Source: Persicaria tinctoria (lineage: Eukaryota; Streptophyta; Magnoliopsida; Caryophyllales; Polygonaceae). From it: a stretch of DNA of 64,000 nt. Position numbers and translations under genes: made by a program. The notes below the pieces were generated by a model that did no database searches, had not been told where the DNA came from, and saw nothing but the letters and a program-made list of their open reading frames with translations. This document shows positions 20,762-30,303 of the stretch, piece by piece; position 1 is the first letter of the stretch, and each line of letters begins with the position of its first letter. Location: the NCBI GenBank assembly GCA_037127255.1, contig JBANSL010000004.1:868001-932000 (forward strand), written 5' to 3'.

Positions 20762-23016
20762 ATTCGATCAATAAGCCATGAGATCGGATCTCCCAATCTA
20801 AAAAAAAATTAGAATGGTGTTGGGATGAGGAGACGCTGGAGGATTGGCTCTGGCCCACAAACCCTAGGGAGGGCGCCGTCGGCATCTGGCCACAAGGCTG
20901 AGGCGCCGCGGCTCACCAGACCGACAAGATTCACCCTCTTTCCACCTCGCTCCCAGTGCCATCGGAGGCTCCTCCGTCCTCACCGACGCCGCCGAGCCCT
21001 GGATCGCCTGTAAAGCCCAGCGCAGTTAGCACATCTGACCGGAGGTGCCGTTTGTCTGCTGCTGAGCGACTTCGGATGCAACGCCTCCGCCTCCGCCTCA
21101 TCATCGGCCATCTCGCGAGTCATAGATCTACAAAATAGTCGATCTACAATAAGGAAGGGGAAAATTAAATCTGAAATCGAAGCAGGGAGAGAGGAGGCAG
21201 TAGATCTGGTGATCGCCAATGCATCGCCAATGAATCTCCTTTAAGAGATCAAATTCAAGCCGAATGCGGTGGCAATCCGTCGATACTCACCAGATCCACG
21301 CCGAATGCCACGACTTCGTCACTCGCCAAAGAGGATCTGTCGTCGGTGCTCCATCGACGGTTCATCCGTACATCTATGGCCGCAGGGACACCGCGGGCGT
21401 GTGCAGCGAAGGAGATGAAAGGGAGGATTGTTGAATCCCGACATCGAACATCGTAATGCCATGGGTCTAGGTCTTCGTTCACGACTTCATGGCCAACCTC
21501 GAGAATTCGACTCCAAATCCGAATCGGTAAGTGCAGGTTTGAATCACTCAATCTTAACTTATTTCGTGGGCTTTGAAATTTGAAACCTGTCAAATTTTTA
21601 GCCGATTCGGTCGATCTCAGTTAATGAAATTGATATTTGCATCATTTGTGATGCCCTTGTTGGCTGTTACTTTGGGACAATTATCGTCTTTCTATAACTG
21701 TTTATCCATGGTTACTAACAGATCAAGCGCTAAATGCTCACTAACACTGTGATTTGTAATATATCAACATAATGCATCGTGTTAAATTATTTGAGCACAC
21801 ATGTTTCACTTATATTGTGCATTCAGCTCTTTTGTCTTATGTATATCACATTACCACTTTCATTTATCTATGTAATTCTTTGAATAAAAAAAAAATTATC
21901 TATGTAATTCCATTGAAATTTCTTCAGATCATTGCACTCATTGTTGTGTGTAATGCACGAGAAGAGTATGTGAAGGAGTTTTCTTGGAATGAGAAATAAA
22001 TTCTTGCCGCAGATGCGGAACTCAGTGGGTTATGGTGTATCAATTAGCTTGGTTTTTAGGAGAGCTGGTTAGGTCTCGGGTCTTTGAAAACATTCACGTG
22101 TTGTTTAGAATATATGTTGAATTATTGGATTAATTGTGATGCAATCTTTTGAATTGTTTAACTTGATGCATATCTGATTGAGGTAATGAGCTAACGAGCA
22201 TGTCTAGAGGGCAGCTTGTTATTGGAGTGCGTATTAATTTATAACTGGGATGCTCAAATTAGTCTTTAGTTGACGATTATTAGTTTCTTTTGATAACAGT
22301 TTGCATACTGTTGGGGTATTGTGGTGTTAATCATGACTATGCGTGTTATTGTTCATCTCTCTATGCGTTAATTACATCTATTTGATCATTTTTCAACTGT
22401 CCGTTTGACTTTTATGATCGCCTTGTGCAAACATGAATGAGCTTGAATTGAGTTGATCATATTCTTACTCTTATTGTTTCAATAGTGGGTTTTGCCTTTT
22501 GCTTTGTTTTCGTTTGCTCCGCTTGTGTTGTACTCTTGAATAGGCATTCATCGAGGGAATATGAGCAACAAGCATTGGCTACACTCCTGCGAAAAGCATG
22601 AGTTCAACTCTCGCAATCGTCGGGGCAAGATTCACTACTACAAAGTGAATTGGGACAAACAAAATCATTTGAGGCATCAAGAGCTACAAAGACACAAAAA
22701 AGCAAGTAAGAGGTGTGATATTCTACCCAAAGCCAGCTTCTGACCAGGTCAAGGATGATACTACAACAGAATCGAGAAAAATGAAGGCCAGCGAGAATCC
22801 TATTACTCAAGTAAGGAATTCGCGAGCTAAGTTTTCTATTCCCCTTGTTTGCGGAGAATTTCTTAATAAAGACATGATTGTTTATTAACATTATTCTAAA
22901 AAATGTTTATTGAAAGAGGAATGTGTAGTTCCAAGCTAGATTTTTAGCATACTACTTCTCCGCAAAAATATATAGATTGTGTCCAGGGGCATACAACAAC
23001 TCAAGAAAGTGAAGAT

Positions 23017-23560
23017 TCGCCACTTATGACCAAGCAAATGCGAGCAAAGGCAGAAGAATCGCCATTTACGACCAATCCGAATCGCCACTTAAGGCCAATG
23101 AAATCGTCATTTACGGCCAATCCGAATCGCCACTTAAGGCCAATGAAATCGCCACTTACGGTCAATCCGAATCGCCACTTAAGGCCAATGACATCGCCAC
23201 TTACGGCCAATCCGAATCGCCACTTAAGGCCAATGACATCGCCACTTACGGCCAATCCGAATCGCCACTTAAGGCCAATGACATCGCCATTTACGGTCAA
23301 TCCGAATCGCCACTTAAGACCAATGAAATCGCCATTTACGGCCAATCCGAATCGCCACTTAAGGCCAATGAAATCGCCACTTACGGCCAATCCGAATCGC
23401 CACTTAAGGCCAATGACATCGCCACTTACGGCCAATCCGAATCGCCACTTAAGGCCAATGACATCGCCACTTACGGCCAATCCGAATCGCCACTTAAGGC
23501 CAATGACATCGCCACTTACGGCCAATCCGAATCGCCACCTAAGGCCGATGATAGCCACTT
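23017..23560. repeat. 45-bp tandem satellite array, about 12 units
   Basis: The unit is about 45 bases and is itself a diverged dimer of a 21 + 24-base motif (CGCCACTTAAGGCCAATGA / CGCCACTTACGGCCAATCC). Because 45 is divisible by three, both strands remain open. The plus strand reads a 15-residue repeat NPNRHLRPMTSPLTA and the minus strand VIGLKWRFGLAVSGD. No start context or homology suggests either is a real protein. The array sits 260 bases upstream of the right LTR copy. Confidence 0.93.
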
Positions 23561-23822
23561 ACGGCCAATAGCCAACTATGGGTCAAGCGACTGCCATCAT
23601 CGTTCACTCGACAAACTTTTCTATGTACTTTTTTCGGCTTTCTTCATCATCGAGGCATGAAGAAGAAACCCGATGGGCAATTGAGATAGGGAAAATCCCG
23701 TCACCATAGCACAAGGGCGTTCCGGTCTTTTACCAAGCGGTATCATAATCATTAAATTCGAACATTCAATACGGCGTTGACCAACATCAATGCGAAAACC
23801 GTTTCGCCTATTGAATATGGTA

Positions 23823-24175
<353 letters not shown>

Positions 24176-24200
24176 AAGAGAGGGAGCTAGCGTAGCTTAC

Positions 24201-24221
24201 AGCGACTGCGGCTTGGCCGTT
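24201..24221 (-). pseudogene. End of methyltransferase exon 1, beyond the copia insertion
   Basis: On the minus strand the coding sequence resumes after the copia element as NGQAAVA, directly followed by GTAAGC, a good splice donor. Together with 27668-27801 it restores the SAM-binding motif GTGNGQAAVA of the family. The first five bases are the duplicated target site. Confidence 0.85.
24217..24221. repeat. 5-bp target site duplication CCGTT (left), copia C
   Basis: CCGTT before the left LTR is repeated after the right LTR at 27668-27672. Confidence 0.9.
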
Positions 24222-24519
24222 TGTTGGAGCTATGTGATCACTGGAGATGCTGAGCTGGAGTTGCTGAGCTGGAGCAGCAGTTAGAAGAGTCAAGAAGTTG
24301 TTGCTGTAACAACCTTTCCCGCGTAGACTAGTGTGTGTGTGAACTACATTTGTTTGTTCTATAAATAAGGAACTCTGTACATTCAGAAACTTGTTTTACA
24401 AAGTAATACAACTTCGGTTTATGAGAGCTTTGCTTATTCCCTTCTTCTTCTTCTGAGTGTTCTATGAGTGTTAATCTTGTTCTTCAATTGATTCAATCAA
24501 TTGATCTTAAGATCAATAT
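24222..24519 (+). repeat. 5' LTR of copia C (298 bp)
   Basis: It begins TGTTGGAGCTATGTGATC and ends AAGATCAATA next to the primer-binding site. A TATA-like TATAAATAAGG at about 24360 suits the promoter. Confidence 0.93.
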
Positions 24520-24531
24520 GGTATCAGAGCT
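24520..24531 (+). other. Primer-binding site of copia C
   Basis: TGGTATCAGAGC directly follows the LTR and is the standard initiator-methionine tRNA complement of plant copia elements. Confidence 0.93.
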
Positions 24532-24621
24532 AGCAACTGTCATCGGTCAGTAATCGCTGGAGCTTCCGCATCAAATTGCTGTGTTTGATTTCGTTCTTGC
24601 TGCGAAATCAATCAGGCATTC

Positions 24622-25200
24622 ATGGCGCTCAACGAAGAACACACAAACCGATCTGGAGAGAGAGTAGAGCGACGTCGAGGCGATGTAATCTCTGCTATGG
24701 ATCTGATGAATCCGCTATTCATCCACCCTTCCGACAATTCAGGTATCATCCTTACCTCTATTCAGCTTACCGGCGAAAATTTCCGTAGATGGAAGAAAGC
24801 TGTAATGAAAGGATTGTCGGTCAAGAACAAATTAGGATTCATAGATGGATCTCTGGTTGAAACTACTGAAAATTCAGCTTTGTGGAATAGAGGAAATGAT
24901 ATGGTTTGCTCGTGGATTTTGAATACTGTTTCGAAAGAAATTTATGCAACTCTAGATGAATTTGATTTTGCCAAAGAAATGTGGGATGATCTCCATGAGA
25001 GCTTTGGCCAGAAAAATGGACCTCTTGTGTTCCAAATCGAGAAGGAATTGGAAGACTACGAGCAAAAGAATACTAGTATCACTGAGTATTTTACCAAGCT
25101 CAAGGGAACTTGGCAACAATTGGCAGGTCTGTGCCCTCCGATTAGGTGCACCTGTGGGAAGTGTGAATGCAGTGTGAATTCTCGAATTGAAGCTGCTTAG
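24622..25200 (+). CDS. Copia C Gag N-terminal part, ends at a premature TAG
   Basis: The frame starts at ATG 24622. It has the copia Gag N-terminal motif (NPLFIHPSDNSG, LTGENFRRWKKAVM, KLGFIDGS) and the UBN2-type core (WDDLHESFGQKNGPLVFQIEKEL, YFTKLKGTWQQL). The TAG at 25198-25200 is in frame with the following ORF (25213 onward), which continues Gag, so one nonsense change splits the protein. Gag would form the virus-like particle. Confidence 0.92.
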   Translation: MALNEEHTNRSGERVERRRGDVISAMDLMNPLFIHPSDNSGIILTSIQLTGENFRRWKKAVMKGLSVKNKLGFIDGSLVETTENSALWNRGNDMVCSWILNTVSKEIYATLDEFDFAKEMWDDLHESFGQKNGPLVFQIEKELEDYEQKNTSITEYFTKLKGTWQQLAGLCPPIRCTCGKCECSVNSRIEAA

Positions 25201-25212
25201 AGTGAAGAGAAA

Positions 25213-26826
25213 TTGATGAAATTTCTCATGGGATTGAATGAGCTTTATGCAGTCCCAAGAAGACAGTTCTTGTTGAGTTCTCCATTGCCAACTGCTAGCT
25301 ATGCTCACTCTCTGTTGGTTCAGGATGAAACTAGCAACAAGAAAGCAGACACCGGTGTCAAATCATCTCCAGATGCGACAACCATGTTCAGCAAGAAAGA
25401 TGGTGATGCAAACCCAGCCAGGAAGAATAAGTGTACTCACTGTGAGGGCAATCATCCGTCTGAGAAATGCTGGGAAGTGATGGGGTATCCAAGCTGGCAT
25501 TCCAAGAGCAAGTACAAGCCACAAAAACCTGGTCAAACTTACAGTGTGGATAGCAAGAAGTCAGGATCTGGAAGCACAAGCTATAGAGCAAATGCTGCAA
25601 CATTTGAGAAAGCACCTGAAGCTCAACCAAACCTGCTTCAGAACCTCACTGTGGACCAGCAAAAGATGATGATCTCTCTTCTGAATGCCATGAATCATCC
25701 TCAAACAGACAAGCATCATGATGTGAACTTGGCAGGTACTCTTTTCTGTGGTGTAGTTACTTCTTTGATAGATAGATGGCTTTTAGATAGTGGTGCAAAT
25801 TATCACATGACTTGTGATCTCAAACACCTAACAAATATTGTCCCAATGTTGCCTCCATCCAAGATACACTTTCCTGATGGACATACAAGCCTAATTACAC
25901 ACTCTAGTACTGCACACCTCACACCCTCTTTGTCTCTACATAATGTACTCTACATACCTGACTTCAAACTCAATCTCATATCTCTCAGTACCTTAGTAAA
26001 AACTTTGCATTATCACATCAATCTCAGACCTCTAATGTGTCTTATTCAGGACCCTGTAAAGAAGAGGAGCATTGCAGCTGGTAGAGACATTGATGGATTG
26101 TATCACTTGGTTTCTGAAACTGAAATACCAAGCCTGATTGAAGAATCCCAAAAGGCTGATGATGCTCACACAAAATTTTGTGCCAACAGCCCTACCCTTC
26201 CTTTGTTCTTGCCTTCTACAAATTGTAAGTCTGACTCTAATGCCTTATGGCATCTCAGATTAGGCCATGCTCCTATTGACAAACTTCTACATGTACCTTG
26301 CATTTCTTCTGATATGAATAAACATACAGACTTTACTTGCTCAGTTTGTCCCCTTGCAAAGCAAACAAGAAATGTTTTCTACAATAGTTCATCTCATGCT
26401 AAACATATTTTTGAACTTGTGCATTGTGATCTTTGGGGCCCTTATGAATCTCCTACTTACAATGGCAAAAAGTATTTTCTAACCATTGTGGATGACAAAA
26501 GTAGGAGTGTGTGGGCTCACTTACTTGCTTCTAAAACTGAAACTGCTTCTGTCTTACAGCAGTTCATTTTAAAAATGGAAAATCAATTTGATACTAGAGT
26601 CAAAATCTTGAGAACTGATCAGGGTACTGAATTTGTGAACTCTGAAATGAAAAGTTTTTTGCTCTCAAAAGGCATTCAACATGAGAGCTCATGTACTGCT
26701 ACCCCTCAACAAAATGGTCGTGTTGAGAGGAAGCATAGGTACATTCTTGAAACAGCAAGAGCTCTCAGGTTTCATGCTTCTTTACCAATAAGATTCTGGG
26801 GTGATTGGCAGCAAAGCATGTCTTAA
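25213..26826 (+). CDS. Copia C Gag C-terminus, protease and integrase
   Basis: Same frame as the preceding Gag. It holds a zinc-knuckle-like CTHCEGNHPSEKC near residue 75 and the aspartic protease site WLLDSGANYHMT near 190. GAG-pre-integrase LWHLRLGHAP follows near 345. The integrase core carries HCDLWGP, RTDQGTEF and PQQNGRVERKH. It stops soon after the conserved RFHASLPIRFWG, where the RT deletion begins, ending in unrelated residues. It could give integrase but no reverse transcription. Confidence 0.92.
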   Translation: MMKFLMGLNELYAVPRRQFLLSSPLPTASYAHSLLVQDETSNKKADTGVKSSPDATTMFSKKDGDANPARKNKCTHCEGNHPSEKCWEVMGYPSWHSKSKYKPQKPGQTYSVDSKKSGSGSTSYRANAATFEKAPEAQPNLLQNLTVDQQKMMISLLNAMNHPQTDKHHDVNLAGTLFCGVVTSLIDRWLLDSGANYHMTCDLKHLTNIVPMLPPSKIHFPDGHTSLITHSSTAHLTPSLSLHNVLYIPDFKLNLISLSTLVKTLHYHINLRPLMCLIQDPVKKRSIAAGRDIDGLYHLVSETEIPSLIEESQKADDAHTKFCANSPTLPLFLPSTNCKSDSNALWHLRLGHAPIDKLLHVPCISSDMNKHTDFTCSVCPLAKQTRNVFYNSSSHAKHIFELVHCDLWGPYESPTYNGKKYFLTIVDDKSRSVWAHLLASKTETASVLQQFILKMENQFDTRVKILRTDQGTEFVNSEMKSFLLSKGIQHESSCTATPQQNGRVERKHRYILETARALRFHASLPIRFWGDWQQSMS

Positions 26827-27365
26827 GATACCTAAAGAAGGCACCAGGACAAGGGCTTCTACTGGCAAAGGAGTCCAAATTACAACTAAGGGCATTCTGT
26901 GATGCAGATTGGCAAAGCTGCCCAATGACAAGGAAGTCTCTCACTGGATTTTGCATCCTTCTAGGCAAATCTCTGATATCTTGGAGAACTAAGAAGCAGA
27001 CGTATGTGGCAATGTCTACAGCTGAGTCTGAATACAGATCTATGGCTATGACATGCTGTGAAGTAACATGGCTGGTGAAGTTGCTCAGGGCTCTAGGAGT
27101 AACTACCGGAGCAGTAGAGCTACACTGTGATAATCAGTCAGCCATACACATAGCAAAGAACCCTGTGTTCCACGAGAGGACAAAGCACATTGAAGGTGAT
27201 TGTCACATTGTAAGGAACAAGGTTCTAAGCAATGAAATCACTCTGGGTTATGTATCTACACAAGAACAACCATCTGACATCTTTACTAAGACAGTGACAC
27301 AGGACATTTATGAGAAAATGATGAACAAGTTAGGAGTTGTGAATATGTTCAAACTCTTAACTTGA
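26805..27365 (+). CDS. Copia C RNase H fragment
   Basis: The frame differs from integrase by one phase because of the internal deletion. It encodes the end of RT/RNase H: AAKHVLRYLKKAPG, CDADWQSCPMTRKSLTG, STAESEYRSMA, LHCDNQSAIHIAKNP, ERTKHIEGDCHIVRNK and DIFTK. It ends eight bases before the polypurine tract. No start codon context suggests independent translation; it is a remnant of the polyprotein. Confidence 0.9.
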   Translation: MAAKHVLRYLKKAPGQGLLLAKESKLQLRAFCDADWQSCPMTRKSLTGFCILLGKSLISWRTKKQTYVAMSTAESEYRSMAMTCCEVTWLVKLLRALGVTTGAVELHCDNQSAIHIAKNPVFHERTKHIEGDCHIVRNKVLSNEITLGYVSTQEQPSDIFTKTVTQDIYEKMMNKLGVVNMFKLLT

Positions 27366-27372
27366 GGGGGAG

Positions 27373-27667
27373 TGTTGGAGCTATGTGATCACTGGAGATG
27401 CTGAGCTAGAGTTGCTGAGCTGGAGCAGCAGTTAGAAGAGTCAAGAAGTTGTTGCTGTAACAACCTTTCCCGCGTAGACTAGTGTGTGTGAACTACATTT
27501 GTTTGTTCTATAAATAAGGAACTCTGTACATTCAGAAACTTGTTTTACAAAGTAATACAACTTCGGTTTATGAGAGCTTTGCTTATTCCCTTCTTCTTCT
27601 TCTGAGTGTTCTATGAGTGTTAATCTTGTTCTTCAATTGATTCAATCAATTGATCTTAAGATCAATA
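27373..27667 (+). repeat. 3' LTR of copia C (295 bp)
   Basis: It pairs with 24222-24519 and is followed by the CCGTT target duplication at 27668-27672. Confidence 0.93.
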
Positions 27668-27801
27668 CCGTTGCCGGTGCCGACGTCCCAAGCGAGAGAG
27701 TGACTGAGAGTGCGAGAGGCTAACCAAGAGTACCATTCACTCGGGTAATCGGGTCGGGCGTCCAAATATAAACCGGCCTGTTTGTCGAATAACCCCGCCA
27801 T
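27668..27801 (-). pseudogene. Methyltransferase exon 1, 5' part
   Basis: From ATG 27801 the minus strand reads MAGLFDKQAGLYLDARPDYP, then SEWYSWLASRTLSHSLAWDVGTGNG. This is the canonical start of a plant class I SAM-dependent methyltransferase family, up to the glycine-rich SAM-binding motif. The copia C insertion falls within that motif. With the downstream frameshift, missing middle and LTR insertion the gene is dead. In the living paralogues the enzyme would be cytosolic and of unproven substrate. Confidence 0.88.
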
Positions 27802-27906
27802 ATCGATAGATATGGATCCAGAGATAGCTCTCTCGATCCTTAAATGACGGGGTGATGCGTCTGCGGAAAATTCGGATCTAGCGTTTGACGTTGAGCCCCT
27901 CCCGGA

Positions 27907-27921
27907 TGTATATATATAAAT
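27907..27921 (-). promoter_or_regulatory. Possible TATA box of the methyltransferase gene
   Basis: On the minus strand TTTATATATATAC lies about 105 bases upstream of ATG 27801, a normal distance for a plant TATA box plus 5' UTR. Confidence 0.35.
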
Positions 27922-28149
27922 GTTGATTTTCTTAAGCAACTTGCTGCTTAATTTATTGGGTACAGTATCACACATTAAAAATTAGTCAGTAAGGTCAAGT
28001 TGATAGTAAACTAGTTCCAAACGGAACTTGCAACTTTTTTATTTTCAGTGAATGGGTATTATATTACGTGTGCACTTACATCTATACCTAATTGGTGGAA
28101 AAATTCACAAAATACCCTATATATATACAGGAATGGGTATTACCCCACT

Positions 28150-28245
28150 TGAATTGGTAAATAAAGAGCGGCCATATGAGGTTTGAACCGGAACTTTTGG
28201 GTACTACCCGCAAATCATTTCCGATTGAGCCATTCCGAAATGGTT
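28150..28245 (-). mobile_element. tRNA-derived SINE-like element, second copy
   Basis: The minus strand shows TGGCTCAATCGG (box A-like) and GGTTCAAACC (box B-like) at the same spacing as in the copy at 588-690, with the same tail CTTTATTTACCAATTCAAG. It is more diverged in the loop regions. Confidence 0.5.
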
Positions 28246-28419
28246 TCATACCCAACTCATGTTTAGACCCAACTAGCCACTCTACCTAGCTAACAAGTAA
28301 CAAACCTACTTTTTCAAGTGGTTTCCATGAGTAATTTGCACTTCCTCTTCACGGAAATCCGAGTCTTACAACTTTCAATAATAAGATAAGCATACCATCT
28401 TGGATCAAAAGATTCATTA

Positions 28420-29390
28420 CAAAAACTACCTTGTTCCTAGCTGCCCAAGTGAAATACACCAATGCCTCAAACGCCAAAAGTTTGGCTTGAAACGGTAAGG
28501 TTTTCTGTATCGGCGGAGCTGGTCCAGTAGCAAACCAATGAAGCCAAGCCTCAATTGACTGAAATCTTCAACCAATTCCCACACACTCCATCACCAACTT
28601 GAGCACTTCTAAGATGGTTGGACAACTAAACCACAAGTGCAACTTACTCTCCTCCTCTTGCTTTGCACAACACACACCCAATAGCTTTCGGACCCTTCCA
28701 ATGTTTCACACGTCTGCCTGTCTACAACCGGTTTTTTACTGACATCCACACTATAAAAGCCCACTTTATGCATTGAATCTTCCTCCACAACACTTCTCCC
28801 CAAACAATAAATTGGCCTCTGTATCTGAGTAAATCATAAACCAAAGAGCAAGTTATCCCACCTCTTGAATTGAGCACACGCTCTAATGAGAACTGGGTAG
28901 AGCCTCCTAGAAACAAGGCACTAATTCTCAACTCATTCCATGTTTCCAAAATGCTCTTCCAAACCCACTTGTCGTCCACTTTCGGCTTAATCTCCCAAAT
29001 GGTATCACCCTTAAATGATTTTGAGCACACCAACCATACCATATACTCGGTCTATTCATAATCAATTCCCCAATCAGCTTCGCTTGAACTCTTTTGTTCC
29101 AAACCAATATCTCTTTAATATCCAAACCTCCCTCAACCAGTGGCTTAGTAACACATGCCAGTCCCAGGCAACCAAGTGCTTATGACCTTCATCACTGCCA
29201 TTTTATAAAAATTGTAAGCACATTCCTTCCACTCTATGCACCACACCTTTTGAAAGAACAAGAACCTGACACCAGAATGAGTAAATTCCAGTTCAAACCG
29301 CTTTAACTAACTGCAGCCGACCACCATAAGACATTTTTCTTGTAGCCCATGAGCAAATAAGTTTCTCAAACTTACCATAAAGATCCCCAT
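28420..29390 (-). pseudogene. Degenerate LINE C-terminal fragment
   Basis: Broken minus-strand frames read as the end of a plant LINE ORF2. In order they include: LDIKEILVWNKRVQAKLIGEL; a PKVDDKWVWKSILETWNEL segment; YDLLRYRG with VLWRKIQCIKWAFIVW; a zinc-binding CVLC..ESKLHLWFSCP; and a late W-A-A-R-N-K-V-V-F motif. Stops and frameshifts are frequent. It is from a LINE lineage other than the intact one at 13026-17147. Confidence 0.7.
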
Positions 29391-29404
29391 ACTCATGAAC
29401 CGGC

Positions 29405-30120
29405 GTTGATCTATTAGTAAGATTGATTTATATAAAACTGCCGTTGAGTTTTTTTTCATTTTTTCCCAACATATTTATGTATTGGCCTGAAAGAATAGAG
29501 AGACGAAGGTTTGTCTCGAAATTGCAAAAACACCAATAATCTTGTTGAGTTGTGTTGAAAAATGATATATGGGAATGACTCGTAATATGTATCAATGTTT
29601 TGATTTGATGTATGGCGGTTGACTTACTTGACTCATTGACTTATCTGCTTATCTATTGATTTTACTTGAGTTCTTATTCATATGATAATAATTAACAAAA
29701 ATAATTGGTGTTTTATATGTTAAAGTATAATCATAAACTTGTGTTAAAATAAAAAAAAAACATTTAAAATTCAAGTATTAAAATGTTGATGTTAAATAAC
29801 CATTTCAATTCGGGGCGGGTTGGGTCGGGTCGGGTTCAGATTCGGGTCGAGTTTGGGTCGGGTCGGGTTTATCTGTGTTCAGGTCTGTTTCGGGTCGGGT
29901 CAGGTTCAGGTCGGGGTCGGTCTCGGGTTCAGGTTATGAATGACTCCGGATTTTCGGATCCCGATCGGGTTCGGGTGAGTTGGGTCGGGTCATATTTTGC
30001 CAGCTACGAGCTATTATATGAGATTTATTGAGTAAATGTACTATCCTCAAATATGAAGCCCATGCTGGAAAGCCCAATAGCCCCAAAGTGAAAGCGTTTC
30101 CAACGGCCCTTTAAAAACCA
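29405..30120. repeat. Second copy of the duplicated MnmG upstream region
   Basis: 29405-29580 and 30030-30090 match 928-1110 and 1230-1290. They are the left part of the direct duplication that also covers exon 1. The stretch 29585-29995 is present only here. Confidence 0.75.
29811..29995. repeat. GGGTC-rich imperfect repeat
   Basis: Irregular repetition of GGGTCGGGTC and GGGTTCGGGT units fills this stretch. Similar tracts occur at 47095-47235 and 49025-49215. Confidence 0.8.
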
Positions 30121-30303
30121 ATAGTTGATAAAATCCGGGAACCGGTAAAGCTGCACTCTGCAGTCCGCCCTTAGAATTTCTGGCTATGGACATGGTTATT
30201 GGCTTATCTCCCCATGGCGCCATAGCAGCTTCCCTCGAAGCTCCAACCACCTATACCTAACCTAGCTCATTCCCTTGCTTTACACGAACTCTCAATCACT
30301 CCA

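Larger units (their letters stand above)
24222..27667 (+). mobile_element. Ty1-copia element copy C, RT-deleted, 3.45 kb
   Basis: LTRs at 24222-24519 and 27373-27667 are almost identical, differing mainly by a GT repeat unit. They are flanked by CCGTT duplications. TGGTATCAGAGC (24520-24531) is the initiator-tRNA primer site, and GAGGGGGAG precedes the right LTR as polypurine tract. Gag, protease and integrase are present, but the sequence jumps from integrase straight to RNase H near 26800, removing all of reverse transcriptase. It inserted into exon 1 of the methyltransferase gene within the SAM-binding motif. Lineage is different from copies A and B. Confidence 0.95.

Noticed and set aside
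23017..23560. CRISPR-like array
   Set aside because: Units are contiguous, with no unique spacers, and the genome is a plant.
23026..23571. 181-codon repeat protein on the plus strand and its 185-codon partner on the minus strand
   Set aside because: A 45-bp satellite without stops explains both; two antisense repeat proteins are not plausible without transcript evidence.
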